This document shows, piece after piece, positions 30,882 to 42,830 of a DNA stretch of 64,000 nt. Location: assembly GCA_039621445.1 (NCBI GenBank), contig CP154957.1:26148541-26212540 (forward strand), given 5' to 3'. The stretch's first letter is position 1; each line of letters opens with the position of its first letter. The notes under the pieces are model-generated. The model ran no database searches. It was not told the origin of the DNA and saw nothing but the letters and a program-made list of their open reading frames with translations. Source of the DNA: Euglena gracilis. Taxonomy: Eukaryota > Euglenida > Euglenophyceae > Euglenales. Both the position numbers and the translations under genes were made by a program.

Positions 30882-30981
30882 ATGGGCGAGCGAACGACCT
30901 TATACATACGCAACCTTCCTAGTGATTGTGATCGAGAAGCAGAAGCTTTCTTTCGTGACATGCCTGGATACGTCTTGGACT
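30882..30981 (+). CDS. SR-related gene exon 1 (start of RRM1)
   Basis: The ATG at 30882 (context cacaATGG) opens MGERTTLYIRNLPSDCDREA, followed by EAFFRDMPGYVLD. LYIRNLP is a clear RNP2 motif. The frame stops soon after, so a splice donor is needed; GC at 30982-30983 gives a phase that fits exon 2. A CCCAG about 10 bases upstream of the ATG may be an acceptor of a 5'-UTR intron. Confidence 0.7.
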
Positions 30982-32511
30982 GCATTTGAAACATCATTGT
31001 TGGAAGCCTTGCCCTGCACACAAAAGGATTTTTGTTACCCTCACCCCCCCCCCTCAAAGTCCCCCCCCTCAAAGTGGCCAAAATGTTTTGGCAATTTTGG
31101 TTTCCCCCCCTCGAAATGGCCATTTTTCTTGGCGCCAAAGGCGCCGAAGGCCAAAATTTGACCCTCCCCAAAGTGTCCCCCCTGCCAGAGTGGCCATTTT
31201 GGGTTTTGTTTCAACAAGAAAATTGATGAAAAGTTACCAAATTTTGATACCACATTTTTCCAAAGTTCACAAAAATTATGTGTTTTGAAGCATTTGGACC
31301 CGTTTCGAGTTTCCATGATCGTAAAAATTTCCCTTCGGTTCTACCTTATGCTTCCAAGGGTCCGAAAATTCCCCTCCTGAAAAAGCCCGGTCCACCCCCC
31401 CGGGGGTGGCGCGGGTCACGGGGGGGTCACGGGGGGGGTCACGGGGGGGGGGGGGGTTACGGGGGGCAAATGGCAGTTTCGGGGACCATGTGGGTGGACT
31501 CGGTGAGAACATGGAAGGCACAAATCGCTGCCCATCGATTGCAAACCTCCTTGCAGTGCACAGTCAAAAATTTCGCACCCCTCATTTGCGGGTCACGGGG
31601 GGGTCACGGGGGGGGGGGTCACGGGGGGGGTCACGGGGACCGCACCCCCCCCAAAAAAAGTCAACAAAGGAGCCCAGTACACGGGGGGGGGGGGGGAGGG
31701 ACCCCCCCTGTTCACTTCCGAACTGAACTGGACATGTTGGCTTCCCGGAGGGGGAGGGGGAGGAGGGGGGGTCCGGCGAGGAAGGCGCCGAATTTTTTTT
31801 GAAAAAAGCCCTTTTCGGTGTTCGCCCATCGTTCTGGTTTTCGGGTTTTTTCCGAAGTGAACAAGTACATCTAGGTACACGGGGGGGGGGGTCTCGGGAC
31901 CCCCCTGTTCACTTCCGAAGTGAACCGGACAAGAGGGCGAGTCCCGGAGTGGACTTCCTTTTTGGAAGGAAGACTTTTTTTTATACATGCCGTGGTAGCA
32001 CAACTTCACCAACGGCATCATTGGTGCTCTTGGGGGGTTGGTACACCCCTCCCCCCCCCTCTCTCCGAGGGCCTCGCCACGCCATTTACCCTCACCCCCC
32101 CCCTCAAAGTGGCCACCCTCTGGGCGAGGTGGGACCCCAAAATGGCCACTCTGGGGGGGGGGGGGTCAAATTTTGGCCTTTCGCGCCAAAGGCGCCGCAG
32201 GAAATGGCCACTTTGAGGGGGGTGAACCAAAATTTCCCAAAACTTTTTGGCCACTTTGAGAGGGGGGACACTTTGAGGTGAGGGTACCCCCCTCCCCCCC
32301 CCCTCAGCCGGACCCCCTCGCCACGCACCGGGGATTTTCGCGATTTTATGAAGGAAAATTTTGTTGGAAACCATGGTACACCCCTCCCCCCCCCCTGGTC
32401 GCCACGCCATTTCCCCCCCTCCCCCCCCCCCTATTCGGACCCCCTCGCCACGGCGTACCAACCCCCCCTTTATTTGGGCCTCACCTCCGGTTCGGGGTCT
32501 TTTCCCCGGTT

Positions 32512-32534
32512 TGTGTGTGTGTGTGTGGGTGGGT

Positions 32535-32624
<90 letters not shown>
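32512..32624. repeat. (GT)n microsatellite
   Basis: About 110 bp of GT dinucleotides, with a GGGT interruption near 32530-32540. Confidence 0.97.
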
Positions 32625-32626
<2 letters not shown>

Positions 32627-32747
32627 TCAATGACTTGGTTCTCTGTGAGACGGCGGGGCTTAAGCTCCCAGAGGTCCGAAAATCCCCCCCACTGAAATCG
32701 TCCCGAAAAATGCGGCTGTAGGGCGGGGGGAGTTTTCAGCCACTTAC

Positions 32748-32820
32748 CATGCCCCCCCCCCCCCCATATAAGACCCGCCCTAGGATTTTGGCTCCCGAGG
32801 GGGGGTCTTATATGGGGGGG
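32748..32820. repeat. Foldback sequence with CCCCATATAAGACC ends
   Basis: A C run plus ATATAAGACC at the left pairs with GGTCTTATAT plus a G run at the right, around a CTAGGATTTTGGCTCCCGAG centre. The same foldback forms the right end of the element at 41635-44168. The left side is preceded by TA-CCATG, as in the TA-flanked family, but no matching right terminus is visible here. Confidence 0.6.
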
Positions 32821-33237
32821 GCTCTAGACTGGGGGGGGGGGTGGTCCTTGGGTGGTCGGCCGACCAGTTGGGTGGTCGGCCTAGTAGTCGGCCGACCACC
32901 CAACTGGTCGGCCGACTAGGCCTGGTCGGCAGCTAGTCGGCAAGACAGGGGGGGGGGGGTAGTGGGTGGTCGGCCAACTAGTCGGCCGACCACCCACTCT
33001 AATTTAGTTACGGGCCAGTCTGGCCGACTTTTTATGAAGAAAATTGTATGCAAACTAGTCGGTGGTCATAAAAATGGTCTGTGGCGGGTCCAAACCACCC
33101 GGAAATGGTCGGCAGCTAGTCGGCGAGAGGGGGGGGGGGTGGTGGGTGGTGGGCCGACTAGTCGGCCGACCACCCACTCTAATGTAGTTACGGGCCAGTC
33201 TCGCCGACTTTTTATGAAGAAAATTGTATGCAAACTA

Positions 33238-33820
33238 CCATGCCCCCCCCCCTTTACTGTCCCCCCCCTACTGTTCCCATTGGGGGGACGGGAACAGTAC
33301 AGTGTCATAGCACTTTTTGTAAAGGATTCCTGGAACACAAGGAAAAAAGGGGATTTTTTTGGTCGGTTTTACCACCCCCCCCCCCCATATTGTCCCCCCC
33401 CCCATATTGTCCCTCGGCCCGGCCGACGAGGGGTTTTTTTGGCTCGGTCAATGAAATTTCCTTTGGTACCCCCATATTGTCCCCCCCCATATTGTCCCGT
33501 CGGGCCTCCTGGGGAGAGGTCGGTGGGACAATATGGGGGGGGGGGGTGGTTGGTGCTCTCAATCCTACCAAAATCCAACCCAATGCCAAAATGGATGTTG
33601 TGGAGGAGCAATTTTCAAGCATGTAAACCAAAAAAGCTTCATTTTGGCATTTTAGGTGGCCTTTTGGGTCCAACTTGGTTGGTTGGTTCATGGCCCATGG
33701 GAACAGTAAGGGGGGGGGGAGCTCGTCCCCCCCCCCCCCCCTACTGTTCCCCCCCCCTTACTGTTCCCATGGACCCAAAAGGGGGCCACGGGACGGGAAC
33801 AGTAAGGGGGGGGGGCATGG
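33238..33820. mobile_element. TA-flanked TIR element (CCATGCCCC... type), copy A
   Basis: Ends read TA-CCATGC(n)...(n)GCATGG-TA, a terminal inverted repeat dominated by C/G runs and next to TTACTGT/ACAGTAA. Joining the flanks restores GCAAACTAGTCGGTGG, which exists uninterrupted at about 33050-33065 and 39735-39750. The insertion therefore duplicated TA, as Tc1/mariner-like elements do. It encodes nothing recognisable and holds a nested 178-bp element. It is related to 49394-50171. Confidence 0.75.
33372..33549. mobile_element. 178-bp TIR element nested in copy A
   Basis: Ends are CCACCCC.../...GGGGTGG next to ATATTGTCCC/GGGACAATAT. The uninterrupted target is seen in the related element at 49394-50171 (GGTTTTAGGTGCTC). 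The left flank is TA and the right flank is TT, so a TA duplication with one later change fits. It is the same length as 34971-35148. Confidence 0.7.
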
Positions 33821-33839
33821 TAGTCGGTGGCTAGTCGGT

Positions 33840-34080
33840 GGTGATAAAAATGGTCTGTGCCCGGTCCAAACCACCCGGAAATGGTCCGGATGGGTCCAAA
33901 TAAGTGCCTTACACCAACAGGAACACCCTCAGATGGAAATATTTGGTCGGTGGCGGGTCGGTGGGCCCTTGACGGGGTCCGGAGGGGTAAAGAACCAATA
34001 CGAAACAGGGATTACATGAAAATCCTTTAGAAATGCAAGCATTCTGCATCATGACAGGCTGAAAACTCTCCCCACCCCCG
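33840..34080. repeat. ~300-bp dispersed repeat, copy 1
   Basis: Shares long near-identical blocks with 38470-38780 and 39720-40060, for example AAATGGTCCGGATGGGTCC, GGATTACATGAAAATCCTTT and AAATGCAAGCATTCTGCATC. No function is assigned. Confidence 0.85.
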
Positions 34081-34339
34081 TCCGAGCCTCAGATAACAAA
34101 ATCCCTTCTGTGTTGGCATCATACTCGGGGGCTAACCCCCCCGCACCCCCCCTCAAATAACAAAATCCCTTCTATATTGGCAATATACTTGGAGGGCTAA
34201 GTCCTTTTTTGTGCAAATTTTGACTCATATTGAAAATCCAACGGGGAGAGGTGTTCTTTTCCCAAAAGTGGCCCAAAATGGACATTTTGCCCCCAGTTTT
34301 TTGCATTCACCCCCGATTGGGGGGTTCTGGAGCACCAGA

Positions 34340-34600
34340 GTTGTGAAATTAGGATTTCCCAGTGACAGAAAATAAGAGCTGCAGGCGGCGTGGCTGAATT
34401 TGGTGGTGATCGCCAGTCGTCTGATGAAAAGAGCTTTCGATTGAGGGGTGACTTTGTACTAGGACGATTGACACAGCCAGAAATACCCTCGCGATCACCG
34501 GAATTTGGTGAAATGCAAAGTGGCGTGACATTGCCGATAAGTGGTCGGAGATTGGTGCTGGGAGTGTCCTTTGACCGAAGGTTGGGGACGCCGGTTCTGT
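34340..34600. repeat. Dispersed repeat with CGTCTGATGAAAAGAGC core, copy 1
   Basis: Near-identical to 47027-47290 (starting GCACCAGAGTTGTGAAATTA). It shares the core GAAAAGAGCTTTCGAT-GAGGGGT with 36075-36400 and 46670-46990. Confidence 0.85.
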
Positions 34601-34637
34601 CCTGAACCCGGCGTCTCTAAAACGCCGCTTTAAACAA

Positions 34638-34754
34638 GGGGTGGCGGACGCCGGTTCTGTCCAAAACCCGGCGTTCCGGACGCCGGTTCCGTCCAAAGGG
34701 CGGAACCGGCGTCCGGAACGCCGGGTTTTGGACAGAACCGGCGTCCGCCACCCC
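34638..34754. repeat. 54-bp perfect inverted repeat
   Basis: Left arm 34638-34691 and right arm 34701-34754 are exact reverse complements around a 9-nt loop. The arms contain GACGCCGG/CCGGCGTC units, and a T run follows. Related but shorter GACGCCGG foldbacks occur at 36525-36650, 46495-46620 and 47275-47390. Confidence 0.92.
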
Positions 34755-34970
34755 TTTTTTGTAGTAAAATCTTCGCCCAAAACACGATTTCAAACAAGAA
34801 CAGTGTTTTGGGCCCCATTTGGGTGGGTTTTGACTGGTTTTGGGGTGATTTGGACAAAGGTTTTTTCTCAGGGGGGGGCTTAAAAGTCGGCGAGACTGGC
34901 CCGTAACTGCATTAGAGTGGGTGGTCGGCCGACTTGTCGGCCGACCACCCAGGACCCCCCCCCCCAGTCT

Positions 34971-35148
34971 ACCACCCCCCCCCCCTTATTTTCCCCCCCC
35001 CCCTATTGTCCCTGTGCCCCGGCCGACGGGGGAATTTTTGGCCCGGCCAATGAAATTCCTTTGGTACCCCCTTATTGTCCCCCCCCCCTTATTGTCCGGT
35101 CGGGCCTCCTGGGGAGAGGTCGGTGGGACAATAAGGGGGGGGGGGTGG
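34971..35148. mobile_element. 178-bp TIR element, TA-flanked
   Basis: Reads TA-CCACC(n)...(n)GGTGG-TA with ATTGTCC/GGACAATA subterminal repeats and an internal AATGAAATTCCTTTGGTACC segment shared with 33372-33549. It has the same 178-bp length and intact TA on both sides. Confidence 0.72.
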
Positions 35149-35487
35149 TACCGTTTGGCACTATGGGGGGGGCATGGTACAGTAGGAGACCTGGGGGTGA
35201 CCTGCGGCCGCTGCGTCGCCTTCGGAAGGCGCCGCGGTCCCCGCCTCCAGGCTCCCCTAACAATTGGCCCAAACACAGTTCTTGACATAAAAAATAAACC
35301 AAAACAGAAAAGCCAACCGCTTCATCCGGGGGATTTACTCATGGTGTCCACTGGCAGAAACCTTGCCTGCACTTTTTCCCTCCTGGGCGCAGGCTGAAAT
35401 CCGACGGGGGTAATGCCTGCCTGGGCAGGCACCCTAAGGCACTCCGGCCCCCCCCTGTCTCACCGACTAGCTGCCGACTAGGCCAAC

Positions 35488-35582
35488 CATATATATATAT
35501 ATATTATAATATATAGATAGATATATATATATATATATATAATATATATATGATATATATATATATATTATATATATAATAT

Positions 35583-35622
<40 letters not shown>

Positions 35623-35880
35623 GATATTATATATATATATCTTATATAGATATATAGATATATTATATCTAAGATAATCTTATATCTAATATATAGATAT
35701 TATATATATTCTATATATATATCTCCATAATATCTATCTCATCTATAATCTCTCTCTCTCTCTCTATATTATAGATCTCTATCTATCTCTCTAGATATCT
35801 CTCTCTCTCTATCTCTCTCTCGCTCTCGCTGCTATCTCTCGTCTATATATGATCTCTCCCCAATCTCTAGATTCTATATA
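35488..35880. repeat. AT-rich then CT-rich microsatellite
   Basis: Long TA/ATAG repeats pass into CTCT/CTAT repeats from about 35740. Confidence 0.95.
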
Positions 35881-36074
35881 TATCCCCCCACCTTCTTCAG
35901 AGGGGGGGTGGACTTATTATTGGAGGCCAGGCGCGCCGCTCGGGGGTTCCGGGACCTCCCCGCCCTCCCACCCCCCCTCGCGGCCACTCCCTTCTGCCCC
36001 ACCCCCTACTGTGCCTAGCATAAAACTCACCTGGCGGTTTCGGACCCCCCCCCGCGCGGCCGCTCGCCGTGCTG

Positions 36075-36400
36075 GTATGACTGTTTCAACCATCCAGGAC
36101 AAAGAAGTTTGCCATCTGGGGACCAGTGGGGTGGATATCCAAATTTGGTGAAAATTGGCCCAGATTTGGAAATAGAGTACCGTGCAGCGTGGAAAGATCC
36201 GATGACCACCGCTGGTCGTCTGTTGAAAAGAGCTTTCGATCGAGGGGTAACTTGGTACCCTAACGTTGCACGCAGCCCGAGATACGCTCGCGATGGTCGG
36301 ATCGGCCAGAATCTGTGTCGAAATTTGTGGTAATTTTCAGTGATTTTTGGTTTAAGATGCTTAATAAACCTTATAGAAACGGTTTTTCTCTTCGAATCAA
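36075..36400. repeat. Dispersed ~320-bp repeat, copy 1
   Basis: Nearly identical to 46670-46990. Both copies keep a frame with GPDLEIEYRAAWKDPMTTAG, but this follows from high DNA identity and does not show a gene. A diverged relative lies around 56570-56760. Confidence 0.85.
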
Positions 36401-37807
36401 CCACCTGAGGGGTCCCGGGGGGCCAAGGTTTTAGGGGGGCCCAGGGGCGACCGCGGCGCCTTCGGCGCCGCGGTCCCCGCCACTTTGGGGCACTTTTGGT
36501 GACATTTTTAGGAATGAAAACCGGACGCCGGGTTTTGGACAAAAAACCGGCGTTCCTAACGCCGGGTTTTAGGACAGAACCGGCGTCCGTAAAACCCGTG
36601 GGGGGGGGACGCCAGTTCTGTCCTGAACCCGGCGTCTCAAACGCCGGTTTAAGACTTTTAAAGTCTCAAAATCGGCCCAAACACGGTTTCAAACGGGGGG
36701 TGCCCCCCCTCTGAAGAAGTTTTTAAGCAGGGGGGGGTTGCCCCCCCCCCCTGTGAGAGAGCCACAGGCCGACTAAGTTTTCACTCGATCGATTGGAGGT
36801 TGGGGGGTGCGGGGGGTAGCCCCCTGCCCATGTTAAAATGGCCCACGAAAAAGGATTCTGATATGGAGGTGTCTCCCCCGCGTCCCCCCCGCGTCCCCCC
36901 CGCGTCCCCCCCGCGTCCCACCTTGGAACCAAAACTTTGTTCTCGAGACAGCCAAATTTTGGAGGCTGATTCCTAATTTCAGGCAAATTTGAGGTTGGTG
37001 ATTCCTAATTTGGTGTGGGTGATTCCTAACTTGCGGTGAGTGATTCCTAATTTGGGGTGGGTTAGTCGGCTCCGTGCGGATTTCCGGTGGTCGCCGTCGT
37101 GGTGGTCGGGCCGACCATGGTCGGCCCGACCTGTGGTGGTGGTCGACCGACCTGTGGTGGTCGGGCCGACCAGGTCGGGCCGACCACCATTTTTTTGCAC
37201 TACCCCCCCCCCCCTTTTGCATTTTTAAGCCCCCCCCCCCCCCCTGGTCGGTGGGTGGTCGGTGGCTGGTCGGTGGGCATAAAAATGGTCTGTGAAGGCC
37301 CCAAATCACCCGGAAATGCACTTATGGCCAGTTCTCCCCCCCCAGGACCATGTCCTGGGGGGGTCCTGGGGGGGGGGGGGGTCTGGGGGGGGTCCTGGGG
37401 GGACCTGGGTCCTGGGGGAGTCCTTCGGAGGGTGCTGGGGGGGTCCTGGGGGGTGCTGGGGGGTCCTTGGTGGGTCCCGCATTTTTTTGGCAGAAATTTT
37501 GCAGCACAAGTTCAGGTTATTCTAAAGTGGGCACCGCCCCCCGGTGGGTCCTGGGGGGGTCGTAGGGGGAAACTGGCCATGACTCTCACGAGAGGCAGAA
37601 AACTCCCCCCTCCACCCCATCCGAAGTTTTCTTTCAGGGGGGGTTTCTAAGTCGGCAGTTGACTCAGTAGCACAGAGTGGGTAGTTTGCCGACTGGTTGG
37701 CCAACTGGCTCCCCCCCCCCTGTCTCACCGACTAGCTGCCGACTAAGCCAACCGACCAATTGGCGTCGGCGGTCGGCCAACCAATTGGCTAGTCAGCCGA
37801 CTAGTGC

Positions 37808-37958
37808 CTGCAGGGGACCAGCTACCCCAAAGAGGCGCCCAACTAGGGTTAATACACATTGGGGGACCCTCGCTCGGCGCCTTCGGCGCCTCGCTCGGGT
37901 CCCCCAATGTTTTTAACCCTAGTTGGGCGCCTCTTTGGGTTCGCTGGGTCCCCTGCAG
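37808..37958. repeat. 151-bp near-perfect palindrome
   Basis: Begins CTGCAGGGGACC and ends GGTCCCCTGCAG. The arms of about 68 bp (including CCAAAGAGGCGCCCAACTAG) meet at a GGCGCCTTCGGCGCC centre. A few mismatches occur near TACACATT/ATGTTTTT. Confidence 0.85.
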
Positions 37959-38469
37959 ACACCAATTTAACGACGTTGAGGGGATGGGATGGGACAGTTA
38001 GGAATGGAAATTTGACCCTAACCCTACTCCTTTAAATAACGTCATCAATTTTTCAAGTTCTGAAGTGCAGCGGCCTTCGGCCGCTGCGCGGGCTTCGGCC
38101 GGCCGATGCACGGCCTTCGGCCAGGCGGCCTTCGGGGCGCATGGCGGTAGATTGGCAGGCGGGGGGGGGGGGGTAGTCGGTCGACTAATCTAGTTGGCGA
38201 GACGGGGCGGGGGGGTATTGGGTAGTTGGCCGACTGGTTGGTCTGAATTGCAGCGGCCTTCGGCCGTTGCGGCGGCCCTCGGCCGCTGCGCGGCCTTCGA
38301 CCAGGAGGCCTTCGTGGCGCATTGGCAGTAGACTGGGGGGTGGGGGGGGGAGTCGGCCGACTAATGGTCGGTAGCTAGTCGGCGAGACGGGGTGGGGGGT
38401 ATTGGGGTAGTCTGACTACCCACTCTAATATACTAACGGGTCAGTACCACCGACATTTAAGTCCCCCTG

Positions 38470-38780
38470 AAGAAAATCCCATGCAAACAAGTCGGTGGCT
38501 GGTCGGTGGTTATAAACATGGTCTGTGGCGGGCCCAAATCACCCGGAAATGGTCCGGATGGGTCCAAATAAGTGTCTTACGCCAAATAAACACCCCCAGA
38601 TGGAAATCTTTGGTCGGTGGGGGGTCGGTGGACCCTTGATGGGGGTCCGGAGGGGTAAAAAAACAATGATGAAACAGGGATTACATGAAAATCCTTTAGA
38701 AATGCAAGCATTCTGCATCACGAGAGGCAGGAAACTCCTCCCTCCACCCCCATCCGAACGTCAAATAACAAAATCCTTCT
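38470..38780. repeat. ~300-bp dispersed repeat, copy 2
   Basis: Same family as 33840-34080 and 39720-40060. Confidence 0.85.
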
Positions 38781-39719
38781 GAATTGGCAACATGCTCGGG
38801 GGATAAGTTGTTTTTGTGGCTCATTTTGGCATAGGCGGGGGGGGCTCCGCCCCCCCCCCCCGCACCCCCCCCTCAAATAACAAAACCCCCTCTATGTTGG
38901 CAACATACTTGGAGGGCTAAATCCTTTTTGTGCAAAATTTTGCAATTATATTGAAAATCCGATGGGGAGTGGTGTTCTTTTGCCAAAAGTGGCCCAAAAT
39001 GGGCATTTCCCCCCCAAGTTTTTGCATATTCACCCCCGATTGGTGGGTTCTGGAGCCATTTAAGTGGGTTTTGACTGGTTTTGGGGTGATTTGGACAAAA
39101 AAAATTTCAGGGGGGGGGGCTTAAATTTCCAGAAGGGGGGGTAGTGCAAAAAAATGGTGGTCGGGCCGACCAGGTCGGCCCGACCACCACAGGTCGAACA
39201 TGGTCGGGCCGACCATTGGTCGGGCCGACCACCTGGTCGGGCCGACCAGGTCGGGCCGACCACCACAGCGACCACCACCGGAAATCCGCTCGGGGCCGGG
39301 TTAGTCCTAATTTGTTGCGGTGGAATCCTAACGTGACCCCCCCCCCCTATATGGCACCCCCCTGGGAGCGTTTTGACCCCCCTGGCGGCAATTAGGGGTG
39401 GGTGACAATTAGGGGGGGGGGGTTACTCAAATTACCCTACATGTCCATGGATCCACGAGTAACCCCCCCCCCCCTAATTGTCGCCCCCCTAAGGGGGGGG
39501 GCGACTATTAGGGGGGGTGACAAATAGGGGGCGGGTCACATTAATTTGGCTAAAAATTTCTCACGGCAAATTCCTAATTTCACCGTCCCAAAATGGCGTC
39601 TCCCCCGCGTCCCCCCCCCCCGCATCCCGGCGCAAGGCGGTAGACTGGGGGGGGGGGGGGGGAGTAGGTAGTCGGCCGACTAGTCGGCCGACTACCGCCG
39701 ACTTTTAAGCCCTCCCCCA

Positions 39720-40060
39720 TGAAGAAAATCCAATGCAAACTAGTCGGTGGCTAGTCGGCGGTCATAAAAATGGTCTGTGGCGGGCCTAAATCACCCGGAA
39801 ATGGTCCGGATGGGTCCAAATAAGTGTCTTACACCAACATAAACACCCCCAGATGGAAATCTTTGGTCGGTGGGGGGTCGGTGGGCCCTTGATGGGGGTC
39901 CGGAGGGGTAAAAAACCAATGATGAAACAGGGATTACATGAAAATCCTTTAGAAATGCAAGCATTCTGCATCACGAGAGGCAGAAAACTCCCCCCATCCG
40001 AGCCTCAAATAACAAAATCCCTTCTGTATTGGCAACATACTCGGGGGCTAAGTCGTTCTT
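39720..40060. repeat. ~300-bp dispersed repeat, copy 3
   Basis: Same family as 33840-34080. Its left part includes the empty TA site GCAAACTAGTCGG used to define copy A of the TIR element. Confidence 0.85.
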
Positions 40061-40361
40061 GTGGCTCACTTTGGCATCTGCCCCCCCCCCCGCACCCCCC
40101 CCCCTCAAATAACAAAATCCCTTCTATGTTGGCAATAGACTTGGAGGGATAAGACCTTTTTGTGCAAATTTTGACGTAACGTGACCCCCCCCCTATTTGT
40201 CTCCTCCCCCTAATTGGCCAGAGCCCAGGTGGCCAATTAGGGCGGGGGTACTCATTTCAAGGGAAAATGCCTTTGTTCTGGTGTTTTTCGAGGGTTCGCG
40301 ACTATGAAGGACGGGGCCCAGGTGGCCAATTAGGGGGGGGGGTTAGGGGTAACCCCCCCTA

Positions 40362-40519
40362 CCACCCCCCCCTTTATTGTCCCACCGACCTCTCCCCAGG
40401 AGGCCCGACCGGACAATAAGGGGGTACCAAAGGAATTTCATTGGCCGGGCCAAAAAATCCCCCGTCGGCCGGGGCCCAGGGACAATAAGGGGGGGGGGGA
40501 CAACAAGGGGGGGGGGTGG
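40362..40519. mobile_element. TA-flanked TIR element related to the 178-bp family, inverted
   Basis: TA-CCACC(n)...(n)GGTGG-TA at both ends. The inside (CACCGACCTCTCCCCAGGAG, and AAAGGAATTTCATTGG) is the reverse complement of 34971-35148, shortened to 158 bp. Confidence 0.68.
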
Positions 40520-41794
40520 TACCACCTCCCCCCCCCCCCTAATTGCCGGGGGGACCTCTCCACGGGACCCCCCTTTTGGTCAATTGGGGGAGGGGTTCAA
40601 TTAGGGGGGGGGGGGTTGGTCAATTAGGGGGGGGTACCGTCAATTAGGGGGTGCTTCAGCACAGAATCCCCCCGGGCAGTCAATTAGGGGGGGGGGGTCG
40701 AAAAAATTTTCCCCGGGGCGTTTGGTCAATTAGAGGGGGGGGTCAATTAGGGGGGGGGGAGGTGGTAATTGTCCCCCCCCCTAATTGGCCAGAAGGGGGG
40801 TCCAGGCCGCCCGGAGGGCGGCCAAATAGAGGGGGGGGGTTGGTATATTGAAAATCCAATGGGGAGAGGTGTTCTTTTGTCAAAAGTGGCACAAAATGGA
40901 CATTTTCCCCCATTTTTTTTGCATATTCACCCCCGATTGGGGGGTTCTGGAGCCATTTGGATGGGTTTTGACTGGTGTTGAGGTGATTTGGACAAAATTT
41001 TTTTCCCAGGGGGGGGGCTTAAAAGTCGGCGGTTTTGACCCATTAGTACATTAGAGTGGGTAGTCGGCCGACTACCCACTACTGTCCAGCCCAGCCCCAG
41101 ACCCCCCCATCCCCCCCGGGCAGGCACCTATGCCGACCGCGGGTTTCAGAACCGTCATAGGTGGGGTGCCGACCACGCAACTTTTTCCAAATTGATGTCA
41201 ATTTTTCAGTGAGAATGAGGAATTAGGCTCATTTCTATCCCAGATGTTGAGATTTTTCTGGCTCATCTGGCTCATGTTGTCACTTTTGGCCACTTTTTGG
41301 CATTTTTGGTCGCTTTTGTCCCCCCCCCCAGTCTACCGTCTGGCACTCCGCGCCCCCCCCCCCCCGTCCCAAACACCTTCTATGCTCAAAACGCTGGTTC
41401 GGGCAGTCGCCCGAACGGCGTTCTGAGCCACGGCTTCACGCATGAACCGGCGACACAGTTGTTAAAACCTATTTTCTGGGCCCGACGCCTGTCTTGAAAT
41501 TCTACTAACATTAACGGATTTCAGCTTGAAATTGTTTATGTCGGTCGATTTCCATTCAGGCGCCCGTTTATGTCGGTCGATTTCCATTCAGGCGCCCGTT
41601 TATGTCGGTCGATTTCCATTCATGCGCCCGTTTACCATGCCCCCCCCCCATATAAGACCAGGTTTTGAATAGTGCTGAGCTCTTAATAAGCGCGCACCCA
41701 CCCCTTCATTGACCCCTCCATACATACCGGCCCACTCCATGGAACTCTTTTGCCTGAAATCCATGGGTTTTGTGCCAGAAAGCGGGCGGTGGTG

Positions 41795-42830
41795 GGTCGA
41801 AAAACGCTCATTTTCGGCTCAAAAACAGTTTTTCCGGGTCCGGGAGGCCCAAAAACATCGTTTCGGGCAAAAAAAAATTTTTCGATTTTTTTCGACTTTT
41901 TTGACCCGGGTTTGACCCAAAGTCAATGGGTCGGCGGCCCAAAACGGGTCGCTGGCGGGTCGAAAAACGCTCGTTTTCGGCTCAAAAACAGTTTTTCCGG
42001 GTCCGGGAGGCCAAAAAACATCGTTTCGGGCAAAAAAAATTTTCGATTTTTTTCGACTTTTTTGACCCGGTTTTGACCCAAAGTCAATGGGTCGGCAGTC
42101 CAAAACGGGGCGCCGGTGGGTCGAAAAACGCTCATTTTCGGCTCAAAAACAGTTTTTCCGGGTCCGGGAGGCCAAAAAACATCGTTTTGGGCAAAAAAAA
42201 TTTTTCGATTTTTTTCGACTTTTTTGACCCGGTTTTGACCCAAAGTCAATGGGTCGGCAGTCCAAAACGGGGCGCCGGCGGGTCGAAAAACGCTCATTTT
42301 CGGCTCAAAAACAGTTTTTCCGGGTCCGGGAGGCCAAAAAACATCGTTTTGGGCAAAAAAAATTTTTCGATTTTTTTCGACTTTTTTGACCCGGTTTTGA
42401 CCCAAAGTCAATGGGTCGGCGGCCCAAAACGGGGCGCTGGCGGGTCGAAAAACGCTCATTTTCGGCTCAAAAACAGGTTTTTCCGGGTCCGGGAGGCCAA
42501 AAAACATCGTTTCGGGCAAACAAGAAAAAAAAAAAAAAATTCGATTTTTTTCGACTTTTTTAACCCAGTTTTGGCAAAAAGTCAATGGGTTGGCGGCCCA
42601 AAACGGGGCGCTGGCGGGTCGAAAAACACTCATTTTCGGCTCACAAAACGCGGTTTTTTTGTTTTTTTTTTTTCTTTTTCTTCTTTTTTTTTTTCCTTTT
42701 TTTTTTTTCGTTTTTGTCTTTCTTTTTTTTTAATTTTTTAGTTTTTTTTTCCTGGGTCCGGGAGGCCAAAAAACATCGTTTCGGGCAAAAAAAAATTTTT
42801 TTGATTTTTTTCGACTTTTTTGACCCATGA
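41795..42830. repeat. ~160-bp tandem repeat, six to seven units
   Basis: Units begin GTCGAAAAACGCTCATTTTC near 41797, 41959, 42118, 42280, 42440 and 42616, with a partial unit at 42745. A related array in reverse orientation occurs at 48530-49070. The long frames across it are repeat artefacts. Confidence 0.93.

Noticed and set aside
32503-32700. Cys/Val repeat proteins
   Set aside because: Translation of the GT microsatellite.
41923-42741. Open frames of 236-271 codons on both strands, rich in Phe/Lys/Arg repeats
   Set aside because: They translate a 160-bp tandem repeat on either strand; the periodicity is at DNA level with no domain.
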